Below, one piece after another: positions 23,401 to 35,800 of a DNA stretch of 64,000 nt. Within the stretch, counting starts at the first letter, position 1. Each line of letters starts with the position of its first letter. The stretch covers positions 6,552,779 through 6,616,778 of the forward strand of contig NW_003101682.1 in NCBI RefSeq assembly GCF_000003855.2, in the 5' to 3' direction. The stretch is from Blastomyces gilchristii SLH14081. Taxonomy: Eukaryota; Ascomycota; Eurotiomycetes; Onygenales; Ajellomycetaceae. The translations under genes were made by a program, and so were the position numbers. Under the pieces are notes generated by a model. It was not told the origin of the DNA and made no database searches. It saw only the letters and a list, made by a program, of their open reading frames with translations.

Positions 23401-25448
23401 TTTCAATGTACTCCGAAGCAAAAGCTTCCCGACATGCTTCCTTGACAAGCTCTCTTTTCACCTCTTCTGATTCATTTTCCCACCTTGATCCCACTAGACC
23501 ATAAGCAACATTTTGGTAGATGGTTGTGTTAAATGTAAACGGTTCCTGTTGAACCAATCCAATTTGGGATCTCCACCATTTAAGATCCAGGTCGTAGAGA
23601 TCGTGAGGCCCTATTTTGATCGACCCACTATTTGGGGTTATTTCTGTGTCTTGCTCTTTTTCCTTTTGAGGATCCTCCTCACTTTGTGGAGAATGACTTT
23701 TTGGTGTAGCGTCGCCCTCGAACTGTGTCTCGATCTGGTACCAACGCTCAAGCAGTGCAACAATGGTGCTTTTCCCGCAACCAGAAGGTCCAACAAGGGC
23801 TGTTATTTTTCCAGCTGGAATATCAAGAGTCATGTTGTTGATAATCTTTACATTGGAGCGGGATGGATAGGAGAAATTCACGTCCTCGAAGCGAATATCG
23901 GTAGTTGCGACGTCTTGATCTTTCAATCCCGATGTTTTAGGCTTTGGCGCATCAATCATTTCGAAGAAATAGGTAGATGCGCTCACCGCCTTGGATACGG
24001 CGATGATAGGGGTTGCAACAAAAGAGAGAGTTGATACCACTATTAGAACCGAAAAAATAACACTAGCGGAGAATCAAGCACATTAGATACCTCAAGCAAG
24101 CGAAAGAACAAGGGACATTTGTGATTGGGAAATACACACGTAATAACTGGGCCAACATCAGGAATATTTTTCGATGCAAACTGCCTGACGCCGAACCAGA
24201 ACGTCAACGCGAAGCTGGAGTACATAGCGAAATTTGACGGAGCGAGCTGCGCGCCGATCTGAGGCGCCAGCCGCATTCCTCGTTTTCGTGATTCCGCAAC
24301 CCATTCTCCATAACGAGCCGCAAGCCGGCCTTCTGCACAACAAGAGACAATGGTACGAATAGATCCAAGAGCTTCTCCTGCAATCGACGAGGCTTTTTCG
24401 TCTGCTTGCTCAACTTTTTTTTGCAGTTTGATATATATCGGAATAAGGGCGCCATATACTATTGATATAAATAAAATAGAGGCGCTTGCAACCAATGTCA
24501 AGGACCAGGAGTAACGGAACGCGACTGAGTAAGCACCTATGACCAGGGCCAATGATTGAACAAGTATCACCAATTTATCCGAGATACCTGCTTGTATCGT
24601 ATTTGAAGAGGTAGTGATTGTGTTTGTTGGTCTTCCAGGAGGGAGAGTATCAAAAACGCTAATGGGTTGGTTGAAGAGAGCTTGGAGATACGATAGACGA
24701 AGGCGGGCAGAGATTCTGATTCCCGTCATTCGTAGACAAAACTGGATGCCGTTAATTTGTATTTTGTAGTCCGGTTCGCGGACTAGGAGCACTGACCATT
24801 GAAATATAGCCGAGCAGAAACTTGCCGATAAAGAGGTATACAATATACAACCTGGGGTGTATTAGCCCAGGACGTTCTCCGGACCATCCCCTTATCCGTC
24901 TGATAGGTGATGCCGGATGATATGCAAAGCAAGAAGAAGTGAATACATACACACTCTCATTCGCGCTGCTAAGAAACTCCTCTTTGGAGACCCCTGAACC
25001 AGGGATGAAATATCGATTGAAATTACTAACAACATTGCCTGAACGGGGAAGGGTATCAGCTAACTTCATCGATCTGTAGCTCTCTCAATTCCGGAGTACA
25101 AACCGAATACGATGTTCATCAAAGGTAACGCCTCAATAACGGTAAGTATCTCTGCAAGATAACGGCGCAGGGAGAGCATCGTACCGTTCCTGCTCTAGCG
25201 GCACATAGTGTAGCAATTCCCATTAAAATCTTGTCGAGGAGGGTTCCATGGCCTAATATTCTCTTTTTTTTTTTGGGAAAAAGGGAAATGTTAGCTAAAC
25301 ATCTCCCACCGACAAGACATCATTAAAGCTCGTCGGTTGCAATGCCTCGAAAAGGGTTGCCCCATACCCAGAAATTCTTGAATGGAGGCTTCTGTTCCGG
25401 TTCGGACTGCTGCTTCTCAGCTTCGGCTTGGGTGGTGTTGTTGTCCAT
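20435..25448 (-). CDS. ABC-B (MDR/P-glycoprotein type) full transporter
   Basis: Multi-exon gene on the - strand. The ATG is at 25448; exon 1 (25448-25368) encodes MDNNTTQ...FKNFW and splices to [13 protein letters not shown]. Order: membrane domain 1, nucleotide-binding domain 1 (Walker [10 protein letters not shown] near 23770-23800, signature LSGGQRQR near 23280, Walker [11 protein letters not shown] near 23220), acidic linker (about 22900-23000), membrane domain 2 (22690-21650), and nucleotide-binding domain 2 (Walker A near 21270-21350 split by an intron, signature MSGGQKQR near 20710, Walker [11 protein letters not shown] near 20650, then [11 protein letters not shown]). Both ATP sites keep their key residues. 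Family members pump drugs, toxins or peptides out across the plasma membrane. At least ten introns are needed. The last secure codons (GTYYQM) end at 20435; a short terminal exon further left is expected but not fixed. No neighbour identifies the substrate. Confidence 0.88.
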
Positions 25449-27711
25449 CTCGGCGGCAGGATAGCTTGTTTGGAAGCCGAACAAGCAAACATCAGCCCGG
25501 GGTTGCCTCTGACCCAGCGGAGAACATTTTTGATTCGCGAGAGGGAGTGACAGGACTTTGATATAATTTTGGCAGCCTAAGCACGGGGTAGCGCGAACCT
25601 AGCTCGTATCCAGATTCTTGGCCCCGGGTCCCGACAACCCCGAAAGTGCATACATAGTAATAATGCTGACTGCGTTGGACTTGATCATCATCTAATTCTC
25701 TCCTCGTTTCACTGTAAGGGATGCCTAGAGAGTCACATACACCGTACGGTGTGAAACGAGCGTCTGGGGAGCCTCTTCGCCCTGGGCCGATTGTGCGCCC
25801 AAATAACCAAGGCGATGCCGTGGGGTCAAGGATGACCTCCATCACAACGAAATCTTGAATGCACGAAGAGCTCGAGAATCAGCCAATTAATTACTGCTCT
25901 TTTCAGGGACTCGGGAGCATGGAAAGGCCGTGTTAATATTTCTGTGCTGGCTTGCTTGCTGCCTGAACGGGACAGGGTTCCTCATCGAAAGTGCTCTCAG
26001 AAGTTAGCTGCCATGGCTGCAATTGGAACAGCGAGAATTGCCTGCAAATGATGCGAAGTCTCCACGCTGTAACTACGCAGTAACTACTTGCTCTGGCTGG
26101 TCTGGTCTCTGTGTTTGTTATTAGTTACTATCGTAGTGGGGGCTCTACTAGCCGAAACAACGGAGGACTACTGGGGCCTGATTTATGTGGATTATTAATA
26201 TATTAGTTACTAATAACAACTCTTGCTCTCCTTTGTTTTTCATTTGCAAAGTAGAAAAGCACAAGTAAGATGTTGATGAAAAAATACTATATTTCCTGAG
26301 CTGGTAAAAGTTATTTTTCTGAATCATCCATCACTCATACATTCTGTAGTCTACAAATTGAAATATTGTAAAACTGCAATGATGTCTCAGTATTTTTGTT
26401 AGTAGAGCACTATTATATTAGGGGTCCACAAATGAAAATACTGTACAAGTGGAGATCAGAGTGCATCAAAAATGCCATAATAGTACTGTAACTTACATAT
26501 TTCAGAAGTGCTGCAGTGCATGATCCCTACGCGTTCTGGGGGTCGCGTCAAATACTCAAGATTCTCAAGCAGACAGTTTACCCATCTTTTCAAAATATAT
26601 ATATATATAAGTTTCTGCCGACAGGTCAGATCCCATGTCAGAACCTTTCCCCACCCTAATCCTTCAACAGTCGTCGGGTCTCTCTCATTCAGTCATAGCA
26701 CCGCACGGCAACTTGTCATCTTGCAACTCTGTCAGCTAGGTAGTTTTGAGGTGAATATCCCAACACACATCATTCTCATCTACCAACATTGTGCATTCAT
26801 GGCACTGTTCTTGCTGATGGGAGTTAGAGATAATTGATATCAGATCTGCTGCTGGATCTTTTTTTTGAGTGCTGCTTGCATAAAGCTGTGTTGAGCTGTG
26901 TGAGCAAGAGGACCTGCGCGGTTGCAGTTCATTCATATTATAATTGCTCGGACAGAAGTTGACTTATGAGCAAAGACCTTTTTAAATGCTTCAAGGACGG
27001 CTGTGAATGGATGGCAAGCACCGAAATTCTGCTGAGATTCCAGCGGGCGGCTATTCCATGTGAATAATCTGTTCGAGATCTGTAGATTTTGTTTGCCTGC
27101 GGTTATTTTCCGCGTCTTCGAAGAATACGGAGTTGAAAACGACAGTTCCTTTTTTTACCCGTCCTCAACTGCCATGATCCATCTCTACATTCTCCAAAAC
27201 AAACAATGCGGGGAAAAGCCTGACAACGAGCATTTCGTGGTCAGACTCCCAACCCCTCGTCGTTGTCACCACTCAACCAGTAAAGGATCCGATTTGCTCG
27301 GCCCGATGTGCTTCCGCCGTCATCGCTTGTCCCCCGGCTACAGCGTCTCGGCTATCTTCTCTAGAGCCTCTGATCTCGGTATCAAACCACCTCTAGGAAT
27401 CTAGATATTTACTTGATCGGCGTAAAAAGGAAGCTTGACAATCTCCACGAGACCTGAAAGGATCAAGGCCCAACGGAAGTTTCTCCTCAAATATCGAAAA
27501 CAGTAATTGATGGTTCTGATCCAATCGAAGGGTGGGGCAAGTTCAAGGTATATAAGATGATCCTTTGACCTCACGCTTTCTAAGGGGAGTATACTGTGAA
27601 CTACCTAGGTATATCTGTCTTCTCATCCCAGGAGCGATTCATACAACTGTAATTACATCTCCAGGGGAACATCCTACACGTTTTTACTCCCATCCTTTCT
27701 TCCTAACCGCC
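25449..27711. other. Intergenic region between divergent ABC and amine oxidase genes
   Basis: Holds the promoters of both divergent genes. A 117-codon open frame on the - strand (25492-25845) and a 114-codon one on the + strand (27060-27404) show no family resemblance and are not called. A short imperfect inverted repeat lies at 26115-26130 / 26204-26219. Positions 26240-26500 are AT-rich with no recognisable content. Confidence 0.5.
27521..27555 (+). promoter_or_regulatory. CCAAT box, CreA-like site and TATA box of amine oxidase gene
   Basis: CCAAT at 27521-27525, GTGGGG (fits the CreA consensus SYGGRG) at 27532-27537, and TATATAA at 27549-27555, about 157 bp upstream of the ATG. The arrangement is a typical fungal core promoter. 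Carbon-catabolite control is inference from one short motif. Confidence 0.5.
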
Positions 27712-30016
27712 ATGGCTACCCACCCATTTGACCCTATCCGCCCAGACGAGGTCAGTCTTGCGGCGAGGGTTCTCCAGGCATCATTTCCTGGGGTATCTCT
27801 ACGGTTCAAATTATCGATGTTCAAGAACCCATCAAGAGAGATGTCGTGCCATATCTCGAAGCGGAGAGGCTGGGCACTCCCCTTCCCGCGAAACCAGCTA
27901 GGATTATCCAATCCTTATTTCATAGGCTTGATACCAAAGCCTTCTTGAAGGCTCTTGTTAATCTGAGCACGAAGGCAGTGATCACGGTGAAGGAATTGCC
28001 CAAAGACGTACAGGTATGGTTTGCTTCATAATACGTTGTATAACTCTGAGACCAATCTTCCCTGCGTGCTTGCAAGGTGAATCGATTCTAAACATCTCCC
28101 GCAGGGACCTGCGGACGTCGACGAGATAATAGAAATCGAGCAACTCTGCCTCAAACACCCAGCAGTGCTCGCCGAAATTGAAAAGTTGAAACTTCCACCC
28201 GGCGTCATTGTTCTCAATGACCCCTGGATCTACGGCACTGATGATGAAAATGAGACACGGAGGCTCTTCCAGTGCTACATGTACATAGCAGAGACGAACC
28301 ACGCACAGGCAAATCATTATTCATTGCCACTCCCATTTTCCCCAGTTTTCGATTGCCTCACTCAGGAACTCGTGCGTATAGACCGCCTCCCAACTGGGAC
28401 GGACCATTCAACTGCCCAAACCAGTCCGTGGAAGCCAGTCAAGGCGGTTGAGTATGCCCACGACCTACTCAACGAACCGCTGAGAACCGATCTTAAACCA
28501 TACATCGTGCAACAACCCGAGGGCGCTTCGTTCTCCGTAAACGGCAATAAAGTCCACTGGCAGAAATGGGATTTCAGAATTGGTTTGAATTCCCGGGAAG
28601 GCCTGGTACTGTACGGCATCACTTACGATAAGCGCAACGTCTTTTACCGCCTATCTGTAAACGAAATGACGGTTCCGTATGGCGGTATGTCATGATATCC
28701 AAACCATACGGATAATATATACAGGTCATGCTAATTTTCACAATTTTGCAGACCCTCGAGCTCCGTACCATCGCAAACAGGCATTCGATGCCGGTGATGT
28801 CGGGTTCGGAATTACAGCCAACACGTTATCTCTGGGCTGCGACTGCCTAGGCCACATAAAATACTTCAACGGTTGTCGAACCGACTCCAAGGGTAACCCC
28901 GTCACCCTCGAAAACGTAGTCTGTCTGCACGAGCAGGATGCCGGGCTTCAACACAAACATACCAACTATCGTACCGCCGGGGCTACTGTTGTCAGAAACC
29001 GCCAGCTTGTCGTGCAGATCATTTGCACGGTCTCCAACTATGAATATATCTTTGCCTGGATCTTCGATCAGGCAGGAGGTATCGAGCTGGAAGTCCGCGC
29101 AACTGGAATTCTTTCCACCATGCCTATTGACAATGCGGATGGCGCCACCGTCCCCTGGGGCACCAACGTTGGGCCTGGCGTCATGGCCGCGTTCCATCAA
29201 CATATTTTCTCCTTGCGCATTGACCCATCCATTGACGGATACGATAATACCGTGATATATCAGGATAGTGTCCCAATGGCCGACGACCCGGTCACAAACC
29301 CATATGGAGTGGGATATGTGACAGAAACAACCGTGCTGAACAAGTCTGGGACGGCCGATACCAGCGTCGAGAAGCACCGCGTCTTCAAAATCCGCAACGA
29401 CAACGTCATCAACCCCATCTCGCGAAAGCCGGTCGCTTACAAACTACAATCAGCGCCCAGCCAAATGATGTTGATGAGTCCGCGCAGCTTCAATAGGAAG
29501 CGCGCACAGTTCGCGACCAAGCCGATTTGGGTGACTAAGTACCAAGATGGAGAGCTCTATGCTGCCGGCGAGTTCACGAACCAAAGCAAGAAGAGTTCTG
29601 GCGTCGAAGAGTGGACGAGGAGGAATGATGACACTGAAAACACGGACGTAGTATTGTGGCATTGTCAGTTCACCCCTCCCCTTTCCACCCCCCGGGCAGG
29701 GACGTTGTTTGTGATCATATTTGATGAGTGTTGTGAAATAAAAATGCACTAGATCCTATCATGGCTAACTGTTGTAAAACCACACACAGCGTTCGGCCTT
29801 ACCCACAACCCACGCCCAGAAGACTTCCCCATCATGCCGGTCGAAAGGATCAGCATCATGCTTAAACCAGACGGGTTTTTCGAGAAGAACCCGGCCCTCG
29901 ACGTCCCCCCGTCCAACCAAGCCTTTAACCGCTCTCAGCTGCATGAGGACGTGAAAGCCAGGGTCAACTCAGTAACTTCCTGCCCTTGCCCTGCAACAAC
30001 GAAAGCCAAGTTGTAA
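27712..30016 (+). pseudogene. Copper amine oxidase with apparent 1-nt frameshift in exon 1
   Basis: Exons 27712-28013, 28105-28684, 28752-29663 and 29790-30016; GT-AG introns. The product oxidatively deaminates primary amines to aldehyde, H2O2 and ammonia using copper and topaquinone made from a Tyr. All catalytic elements are visible: topaquinone motif TVSNYEY (Tyr codon 29039-29041, residue about 391), catalytic base Asp in AFDAGD (28787-28789, residue about 307), copper ligands HQH (29195-29203) and the third His in [12 protein letters not shown] (29804-29806). Full length would be about 673 aa, normal for the family. The frame that starts at the only sensible ATG (MATHPFDPIRPDEVSL...VSLRFK) must shift at about 27806-27812 to continue as IIDVQEPIKRDVVPYLEAER; one base appears to be missing and no intron fits. 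It is either a recent null allele or a base-calling error. The last residues resemble no strong peroxisomal signal. Confidence 0.85.
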
Positions 30017-30659
30017 GATTGGGCGGAAAGAGTTTTTGTTGGCAGCAGCGGCTAAGTTCACGATACAGTCAATGCCGGTAGAGTGATGGCTATATGTGTA
30101 TATATGCAGACGTAAACGAAATGAACCATCCCAGCAATAATAGGAAGGGACAATGGAACTTTTAAAGTAAATTTCAACGCTGCTCTCTTTGCCTCATCCT
30201 CTTGAGCACCACCTAAATCGAGAAAAGCTTTTCAAATGGCCTCTGTTATCGTATAGGAATCATTCCTCAAGGGAGGATAGGACGGTGGGAAGAATTGCGT
30301 AGAGGTGCCTGCCTATCTGCCAATTCGCATTAATTCACCTCATGGCTTCTCTCATTGCAAGACATTTTGAAAGATGGGAAAAATTGATATGTCACGTCCC
30401 ATCACTAGGTTTCGCCAGAATATGGGTATATATACCTACGTACAGTACATGATTCAGGAGTCCTATGCAATCGATAGTTCGATAGTATGCTCGTGGAGTT
30501 TTGTTCCTCGCCGGACATTGAAATAGGTATGGTCTGACCAAAAGTCCTCCCATCCATCCTAGGCATGTGGTTGAACATACGTACCTCCTTCCGTCTTCTT
30601 TCTTCCAAGTGTTGTTGAGAGCGTCGTATAGGGAGCTGCTTCAAAGTATGTGCCACATT
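30017..30659. other. 3' flank of amine oxidase gene
   Basis: Normal-GC intergenic DNA with no recognised gene. An 83-codon open frame on the - strand has no family resemblance. Positions 30660-30664 (ATAAT) are the left target duplication of the adjacent solo LTR. Confidence 0.5.
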
Positions 30660-30664
30660 ATAAT

Positions 30665-30759
30665 TGTGGAAGGTGTAAAGCTTGTGTGATTGAAAGGTTG
30701 CTAGCTTGTGGAAAGTTATATGGTGGAAGGATTAGTAAGCCAGATCACGTGACCTGACA
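30665..30759. repeat. 95-bp solo LTR (right copy) with reconstructed TSD ATAAT
   Basis: Identical to 7445-7539. Left duplication ATAAT is 30660-30664. The right duplication ATAAT is split by the later Copia-A insertion: ATA at 30760-30762 and AT at 57185-57186. The ancestral target reads ...CCACATT-ATAAT-GACATACG. It contains TCACGTGA (30745-30752). It is unmutated by RIP, as expected for a repeat this short. Confidence 0.78.
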
Positions 30760-30775
30760 ATATGTTGGTGATTAC

Positions 30776-30885
30776 TGTAGGATAGTTGAAGGTTGTATTG
30801 ATAGATCTATCTACAAGAACATAATATAGTGGTGGGTCACGTGATCTAGTGGGATCGCTAACCGCAATGGCTGTAACAGCCAACA
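30776..30885 (-). repeat. Copia-B1 LTR (left)
   Basis: 110 bp, TGTAGGATAG...CAGCCAACA. It keeps GGTGGGTCACGTGATC and other GG/CC/CG dinucleotides that are lost from the partner LTR at 51380-51489. Confidence 0.9.
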
Positions 30886-31715
30886 CCCCCTCTCAAGATA
30901 ACAAGAATCACATACAAAAACACTCAAATCATCAAGATAGTCTGTCAAAATCAAATACAAATGTAAAATTAAACATTCTCAACTTTTACATCTGTAAGAC
31001 CTAGCAAAATTATGAATTGTACAAATATCACAGTGTTTAAAGATTTAGTGAGTTCATTCATTATTATCTGAGTGATAAGAATATATTCTAAATTAATAAC
31101 TCTCTGATTCAACTGTCAACATAAAAAATAAAAACATGTGTCAATGTGCTTACTTCAGATCATAATAACTGTCATCTTTATGAGATCTATAATACTCTTA
31201 TTATCAGTGAGAATCTGTATTGAAGATGTAGTGATGAAGTCAAGCTCAATTATAAGATTTCAGATTCATGTTGTCTTACAAACTGCCTCACTAAGAGTCA
31301 TATATTCAGTCTCATTGAAACTTAGAGATACATAAGATTACTTCACTGAATATCATGAAATCAGGCTATCTGTAAGCTTAAAAATGTAGTCAGATGTTAA
31401 TTTCCTATTATTATTCAAGAGACTGACTCAATTGAAATCTGAGTAGCTGAAGAGTAGATAGAAATTATCAGAGAAATCAGAAATAATAGAGAAATCAGTA
31501 GAAATGATAGAAATGAATCTCTCATACAGATTACATCTGTAGAAAATACTCAGATTCATGATCTCTTTCAAATAATATATAATATGTAACAGAGCCTTTC
31601 AATATTAAGATATTAAATTAATATTTCATTGAGTAAGTAGTAAGACAGTATGAGTAATATCAGAATATATTTTAACTGTAAGATATTGCAAGCAATTCAC
31701 ATTATATTGATATTA

Positions 31716-31952
31716 TTAAATTATGAAATCAGTCTCTTTCTCAGATATAGAGAAATTATTAATACAGAATTCATTCTTTATTAATATTCTGATAACAGCT
31801 GTATTATCAAGATAGAAATCTTTAATAAGATATTTAATATATTGATAATGTATTAAATTAATTTTCTTGTCTGAATAATTAATCTTCATACTCAAATACT
31901 TAATTAACTGATATAGATTCTTGACTTTCAATTTCTTACTGAGTATACTCAC
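31716..31952 (-). pseudogene. Copia-B1 reverse transcriptase C-terminal fragment
   Basis: 78 open codons: LSKKLKVKNLYQLIKYLSMK, then IHYQYIKYLIKDFYLDN. These match the Copia RT block F-MKDLG-LKYFLG-(E/K) followed by Q--Y---LL--F-M. The nearly identical segment in copy 2 is at 59165-59401. Upstream RT (to about 32450) is recognisable but full of stops. Confidence 0.82.
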
Positions 31953-32468
31953 TAATTAATCAGCATTCTCAGAAACTTTGAATATGATATTAAGATTATC
32001 AATATAGATTATTATATAGAGATGATATCTGAATGTATGATATCAGAGTACTGAATCATGAGTACTAACTGTAAATTCAAGATCACTTAACAGAGCTGTT
32101 AAGTAATTATATCAGATCTTCACTGCAGAGTTCAGACTGTATAAACTACTCTTAATTACACAGACAAGTGTTTTCAGCAAACCTGTCTCAAATTCAGTGA
32201 GTTATCTTATATAGATCTTCTTAGTGAGATGCTTATACAGATATACTATTACTATATTTACTTAACAGAGTGTTTAACTGTGTAGTACTGCTATTATAAA
32301 AAGAATACAATTGACAGTATCAGTGATGATAGAGACATAGATCTCTTCTCTAGAACTCTTCTTAAGTCAGTTATTATAAATCACTTAATACAATTTTCTA
32401 AGAATATTATCAGAATCAGTATTTGAATTCACAGGTCTATCTTTCTCAAGAAATACTTAACAGCTCAG

Positions 32469-32655
32469 TGTGATTCAAAGGTTGGTTAAGTCAGTGTACA
32501 ATTACAGGCGTACACCGGCTTCTTATATATTGTATGCTAAATTAATTAGCGGCCGCTATGGCCCCTTTACACTTGTAAGCAAGTTCAGAAGCGGTCATGT
32601 TATTATCTGACAGTCATATGTTCTTTCAAATCATTATACATTCTTCTGAACCACA
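32469..32655 (-). repeat. Gypsy-2 3' LTR
   Basis: 187 bp, collinear with 40527-40733 but with two instead of three TTCTTCCGAACCAC-type units and many C-to-T/G-to-A changes in its right half. Confidence 0.88.
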
Positions 32656-33280
32656 TTCTCTCTCACCAGATTCAGTCACACTCATGTGATCATGACATCT
32701 GTCCTAGCTTCATGCGGATTAGCATGTCACTAGCATTCACAATCTTGTAATCTATTCCTGATTCAGCTAGCATTCTATATATATTCTCATAAAGAAATCT
32801 TCACTATATTACATTACTTATTCACTAACTTTTCTCATTCTTTAATCATCTTCTTCATCATTATTATTATCAAATATTACTATCTTATTCAAGATTTCTA
32901 TTTCTTCTTCTGTTCAACTCTTTTCATCTGTTCATCTATTACATTGTATGTGTTTCTGACAATGATCTCTCATTCTTATAACAAGTGTCATCATAGTACT
33001 CATACTGAGCAGTTTGTTAGTAGTAAGTGTAATATATTATGAAACATGATCAGAACTTGTTTATCTTCTAATAATCACTAGAATGTACTATTATAAATAA
33101 CATATCTTCTTCATCTTCTTATATATTCTTAACTGTTTCCTTCTCTGTGTGTTTCTGATTGTGTTTTCTGACATAATTTTATATGAACACAGATGCTGAT
33201 ATATTGTTTTAATTTATATAGAATTCTCACATGTTGACAGATTCACATCTGTCAATGATAGTGAACTCAATATTGAATCA

Positions 33281-34671
33281 TTGATTGAGAACTTGAAGAA
33301 CATGATAATGAAGAAATTATTCATGTTATATGTAGCTGAGTCTTCTGTGTCTCTCTCTTTCTTCTCTGTTTCTTTCTCTGCTGCTTCTCTTCAATCTTCT
33401 ACATCTATCTCTGTGTCTGATTCTCCCACTTCTGCTACTTCTGTTCCTGTGACTCTCACTTTCACTACTTCTGATTTTACTGTCTCTGCTTTCATTATCA
33501 GCTCTCCCTGTTTCAAGAAGATGTTGTATAGACTTAATAAATCACATTTTTCAGTGTGTATACTCTCACTCTTCTTACTGACTCTCAGAACAATTTATTA
33601 TATAAAGACTGTGTACAATACAATAATCTGAAGCTCAGTCACAGACACTGATTATTATATTCATTTTAAATATTCATGATAAGACAATTATTTATTCATC
33701 TCAGAGAATCACTTTCTCTCTTAACAGTATTAAGATTATAAGTCTTTTTCTTTTTCATCTTTTCTTTCTGATACTGATTTTTCTGTTCTTAGAGAAAATC
33801 ATTATGAGTTTTACTGTGCATGAAGTCATGATATTCACAGATATCAAGAAGCTTTTCACAACTGTAAAGTTCAATATTGTAAAGATATCTACTATGATGA
33901 ATTTCTTTAGAATGATAGATTTATATCAGTCTATTCTCTGACATCTGTCATCTGACTTCATGATGTAGATGAAAGATATTCATGTTTTCAGAAACAGGAA
34001 CATGAATATTATACTCTTTTACACTCACAGATGTGAGGCTCATACATCTTGTCTGAGATGTTATCATGAGAATGAGCTGTTTGCACACTGTATTCTGCTT
34101 TCTGCATTTCTCTGTGTCTCTCTCTCTCTTTCTGAGAAGCCTCATGCATGTTGTAATTACATGTACAACTCTAAGACCAGTGAGTGTTTATTCAGTAACT
34201 GTTCTTATCTCTGATTTTGCAATTTTCATACACTAACAATGATTCTTAGTTGCTTCAGTGTCAGAGATCATTCTAATTGAAGATGATAACACTGCTGAGA
34301 CTATCTTCTTCTGCTCTCAAGCTTCTCTCATCACTTTCTCTTTCTTTTCTACAGAGAAGACTGTGTGCACACTGAATTATAAGCATTCAGCCTCAGATGA
34401 CTCTCATCATTCATCTGATTCTGTGTCTCTCTCTTTCATTTCTTCTGTCTTTATCTTCTCTCTCTTAACTTCTGATTCTGCAAGTTTCACACTCTTCTTC
34501 AATTTCTCTACATGTACACATACACATTTCTATATTAGTATTCCAGTCAATCTTGTGATAAATGACATTAATGTCATACACAGAGTGGTAGAGAAATCAG
34601 AGATGTGTACAGTGTTGTTGCAAGAGCAGCTTGCAGCTCTCAAATTTCTTACAGATCTTGAGTTTTGAGAT
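33281..34671 (+). pseudogene. Gypsy-2 antisense accessory reading frames (Cys-rich plus coiled end)
   Basis: Three open stretches run opposite to gag-pol: 33281-33631 (Ser/Thr-rich), 33969-34214 (Cys-rich: HTSCLRCYHENELFAHC and ACCNYMYNSKTSECLF) and 34258-34668 (Ser-rich, ending VVEKSEMCTVLLQEQLAALK). They lie in different frames, so introns or frameshifts separate them. Spaced Cys pairs followed by a C-terminal Leu/Glu helix recall uncharacterised fungal Cys-rich proteins that I associate with retrotransposons; that link is from memory and unverified. They are among the longest open stretches in the damaged zone, partly because RIP of a pyrimidine-rich strand creates few stops. Confidence 0.4.
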
Positions 34672-34899
34672 TTTCTTTGTTTTTAATGTTTTTCAGATAA
34701 TGTGATGTTGGAAATAGATTAAACATGTGATATATGAAAATGAATGAAGTATATATGATAACATTTGTCTTTTACAGTCAACTCTTACAATTGATAATCA
34801 ATTCATTATCTCTTTTCTTACACTTTTTCTTTATCTGCTAGTCACTACTCTTACACAATCTCTATATAGTACTGTGTTCAGTGACTAGATTCAGCAGCT

Positions 34900-35800
34900 T
34901 TCATCTTTTGTGATTCTGTCTCATGCATTATACTGTCTCTCTTCATCTACTCAGATCACTACAGTGAACAGCTTATTAAAACTAATCTCACTCAATCTCT
35001 AAGCATTCTCAGAGATTGAGATGACTTGGTCTCATATATCTGCAGATGTTTCAGATAGTTCATTCTCTGTGATCTCTGTAATTGAACTGATATAAACAGT
35101 TAAATTCAACTCTGAATTTCTTTTTCTTCTGTGATCTGACTCACATGCAAGTCTGTCACTTTAAGATCACTTTTTACTGTGTTGCACCTGCTGTCTGCAG
35201 TGTGTTATTATACAATCAGCTACAGTCTCATCACTTATTAAAGTATGATATTTATCTGATTTCTTCAATGATTTTCATTCTTTTCTTATAATTATGAAAA
35301 GATCAGAATAAGTGAGATCATCTGATTCATAAGTGTCTATGATTTCTCTTACTTCATGAGGCTTTTCAATTATAAGTCTCTTCTTTTTCAACACTGACAA
35401 TAGTGCTGCAGATAATTATAATTCACTCAGATCTTACATCTTTACTTTTATAAGTCATGAATCATTGATTAAGTTGTGTAAGATCTGTTTCTCTGATTCT
35501 TTCAATGCATACATTCTCAGAGAATGTGATTTGAGTATTTTATATGATTCAAATTATCTAAATTGAAACTTCTCAGAACTCTCATTACATACAAGAACTC
35601 ACATTTCCATCTTGAGACTTGATTTCTTAACTAGTGAGTCTCATATTCTTTTCAATTGAATTGCTCAGTTCAGGAGTAACTCATTAGCTTTTGCACATGT
35701 GTGACTAATCTCTTTCAATCTTGGTTTCACATCTGTGACTGTTGCATTCACAACTGCTACTGCTGCATCTGTAACTGCTGTTTCCTCTCTCATCTTTTCC
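34900..35800 (-). pseudogene. Gypsy-2 extra reading frame downstream of integrase
   Basis: The - strand translation stays protein-like with few stops: EKMREETAVTDAAVAVVNAT, LKEISHTCAKANELLLN, KKRLIIEKPHEVREIIDTYE, DLTYSDLFIIIRKE, SDKYHTLISDETVADCIITH. It is charged and helical. It lies beyond the integrase core and before the antisense frame at 33281-34671. I do not recognise a family; an additional gag-like or envelope-position ORF is possible. Confidence 0.45.

Noticed and set aside
25492..25845. 117-codon open frame upstream of the ABC start
   Set aside because: No recognisable motif; the ABC protein starts more convincingly at 25448 with a spliced, family-like N-terminus.
27060..27404. 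114-codon open frame upstream of the amine oxidase
   Set aside because: No domain, no conserved pattern; probably promoter DNA.
8044..30016. A secondary-metabolite gene cluster
   Set aside because: An ABC pump, a transporter and an oxidase are present, but no polyketide synthase, peptide synthetase, terpene cyclase or pathway regulator is visible.
7445..30759. The 23-kb island as the interior of one giant LTR element bounded by the 95-bp repeats
   Set aside because: Outer flanks (TAACC and ATAAT) do not form a TSD, the right repeat has its own complete TSD, and the interior holds ordinary host genes with no gag-pol.
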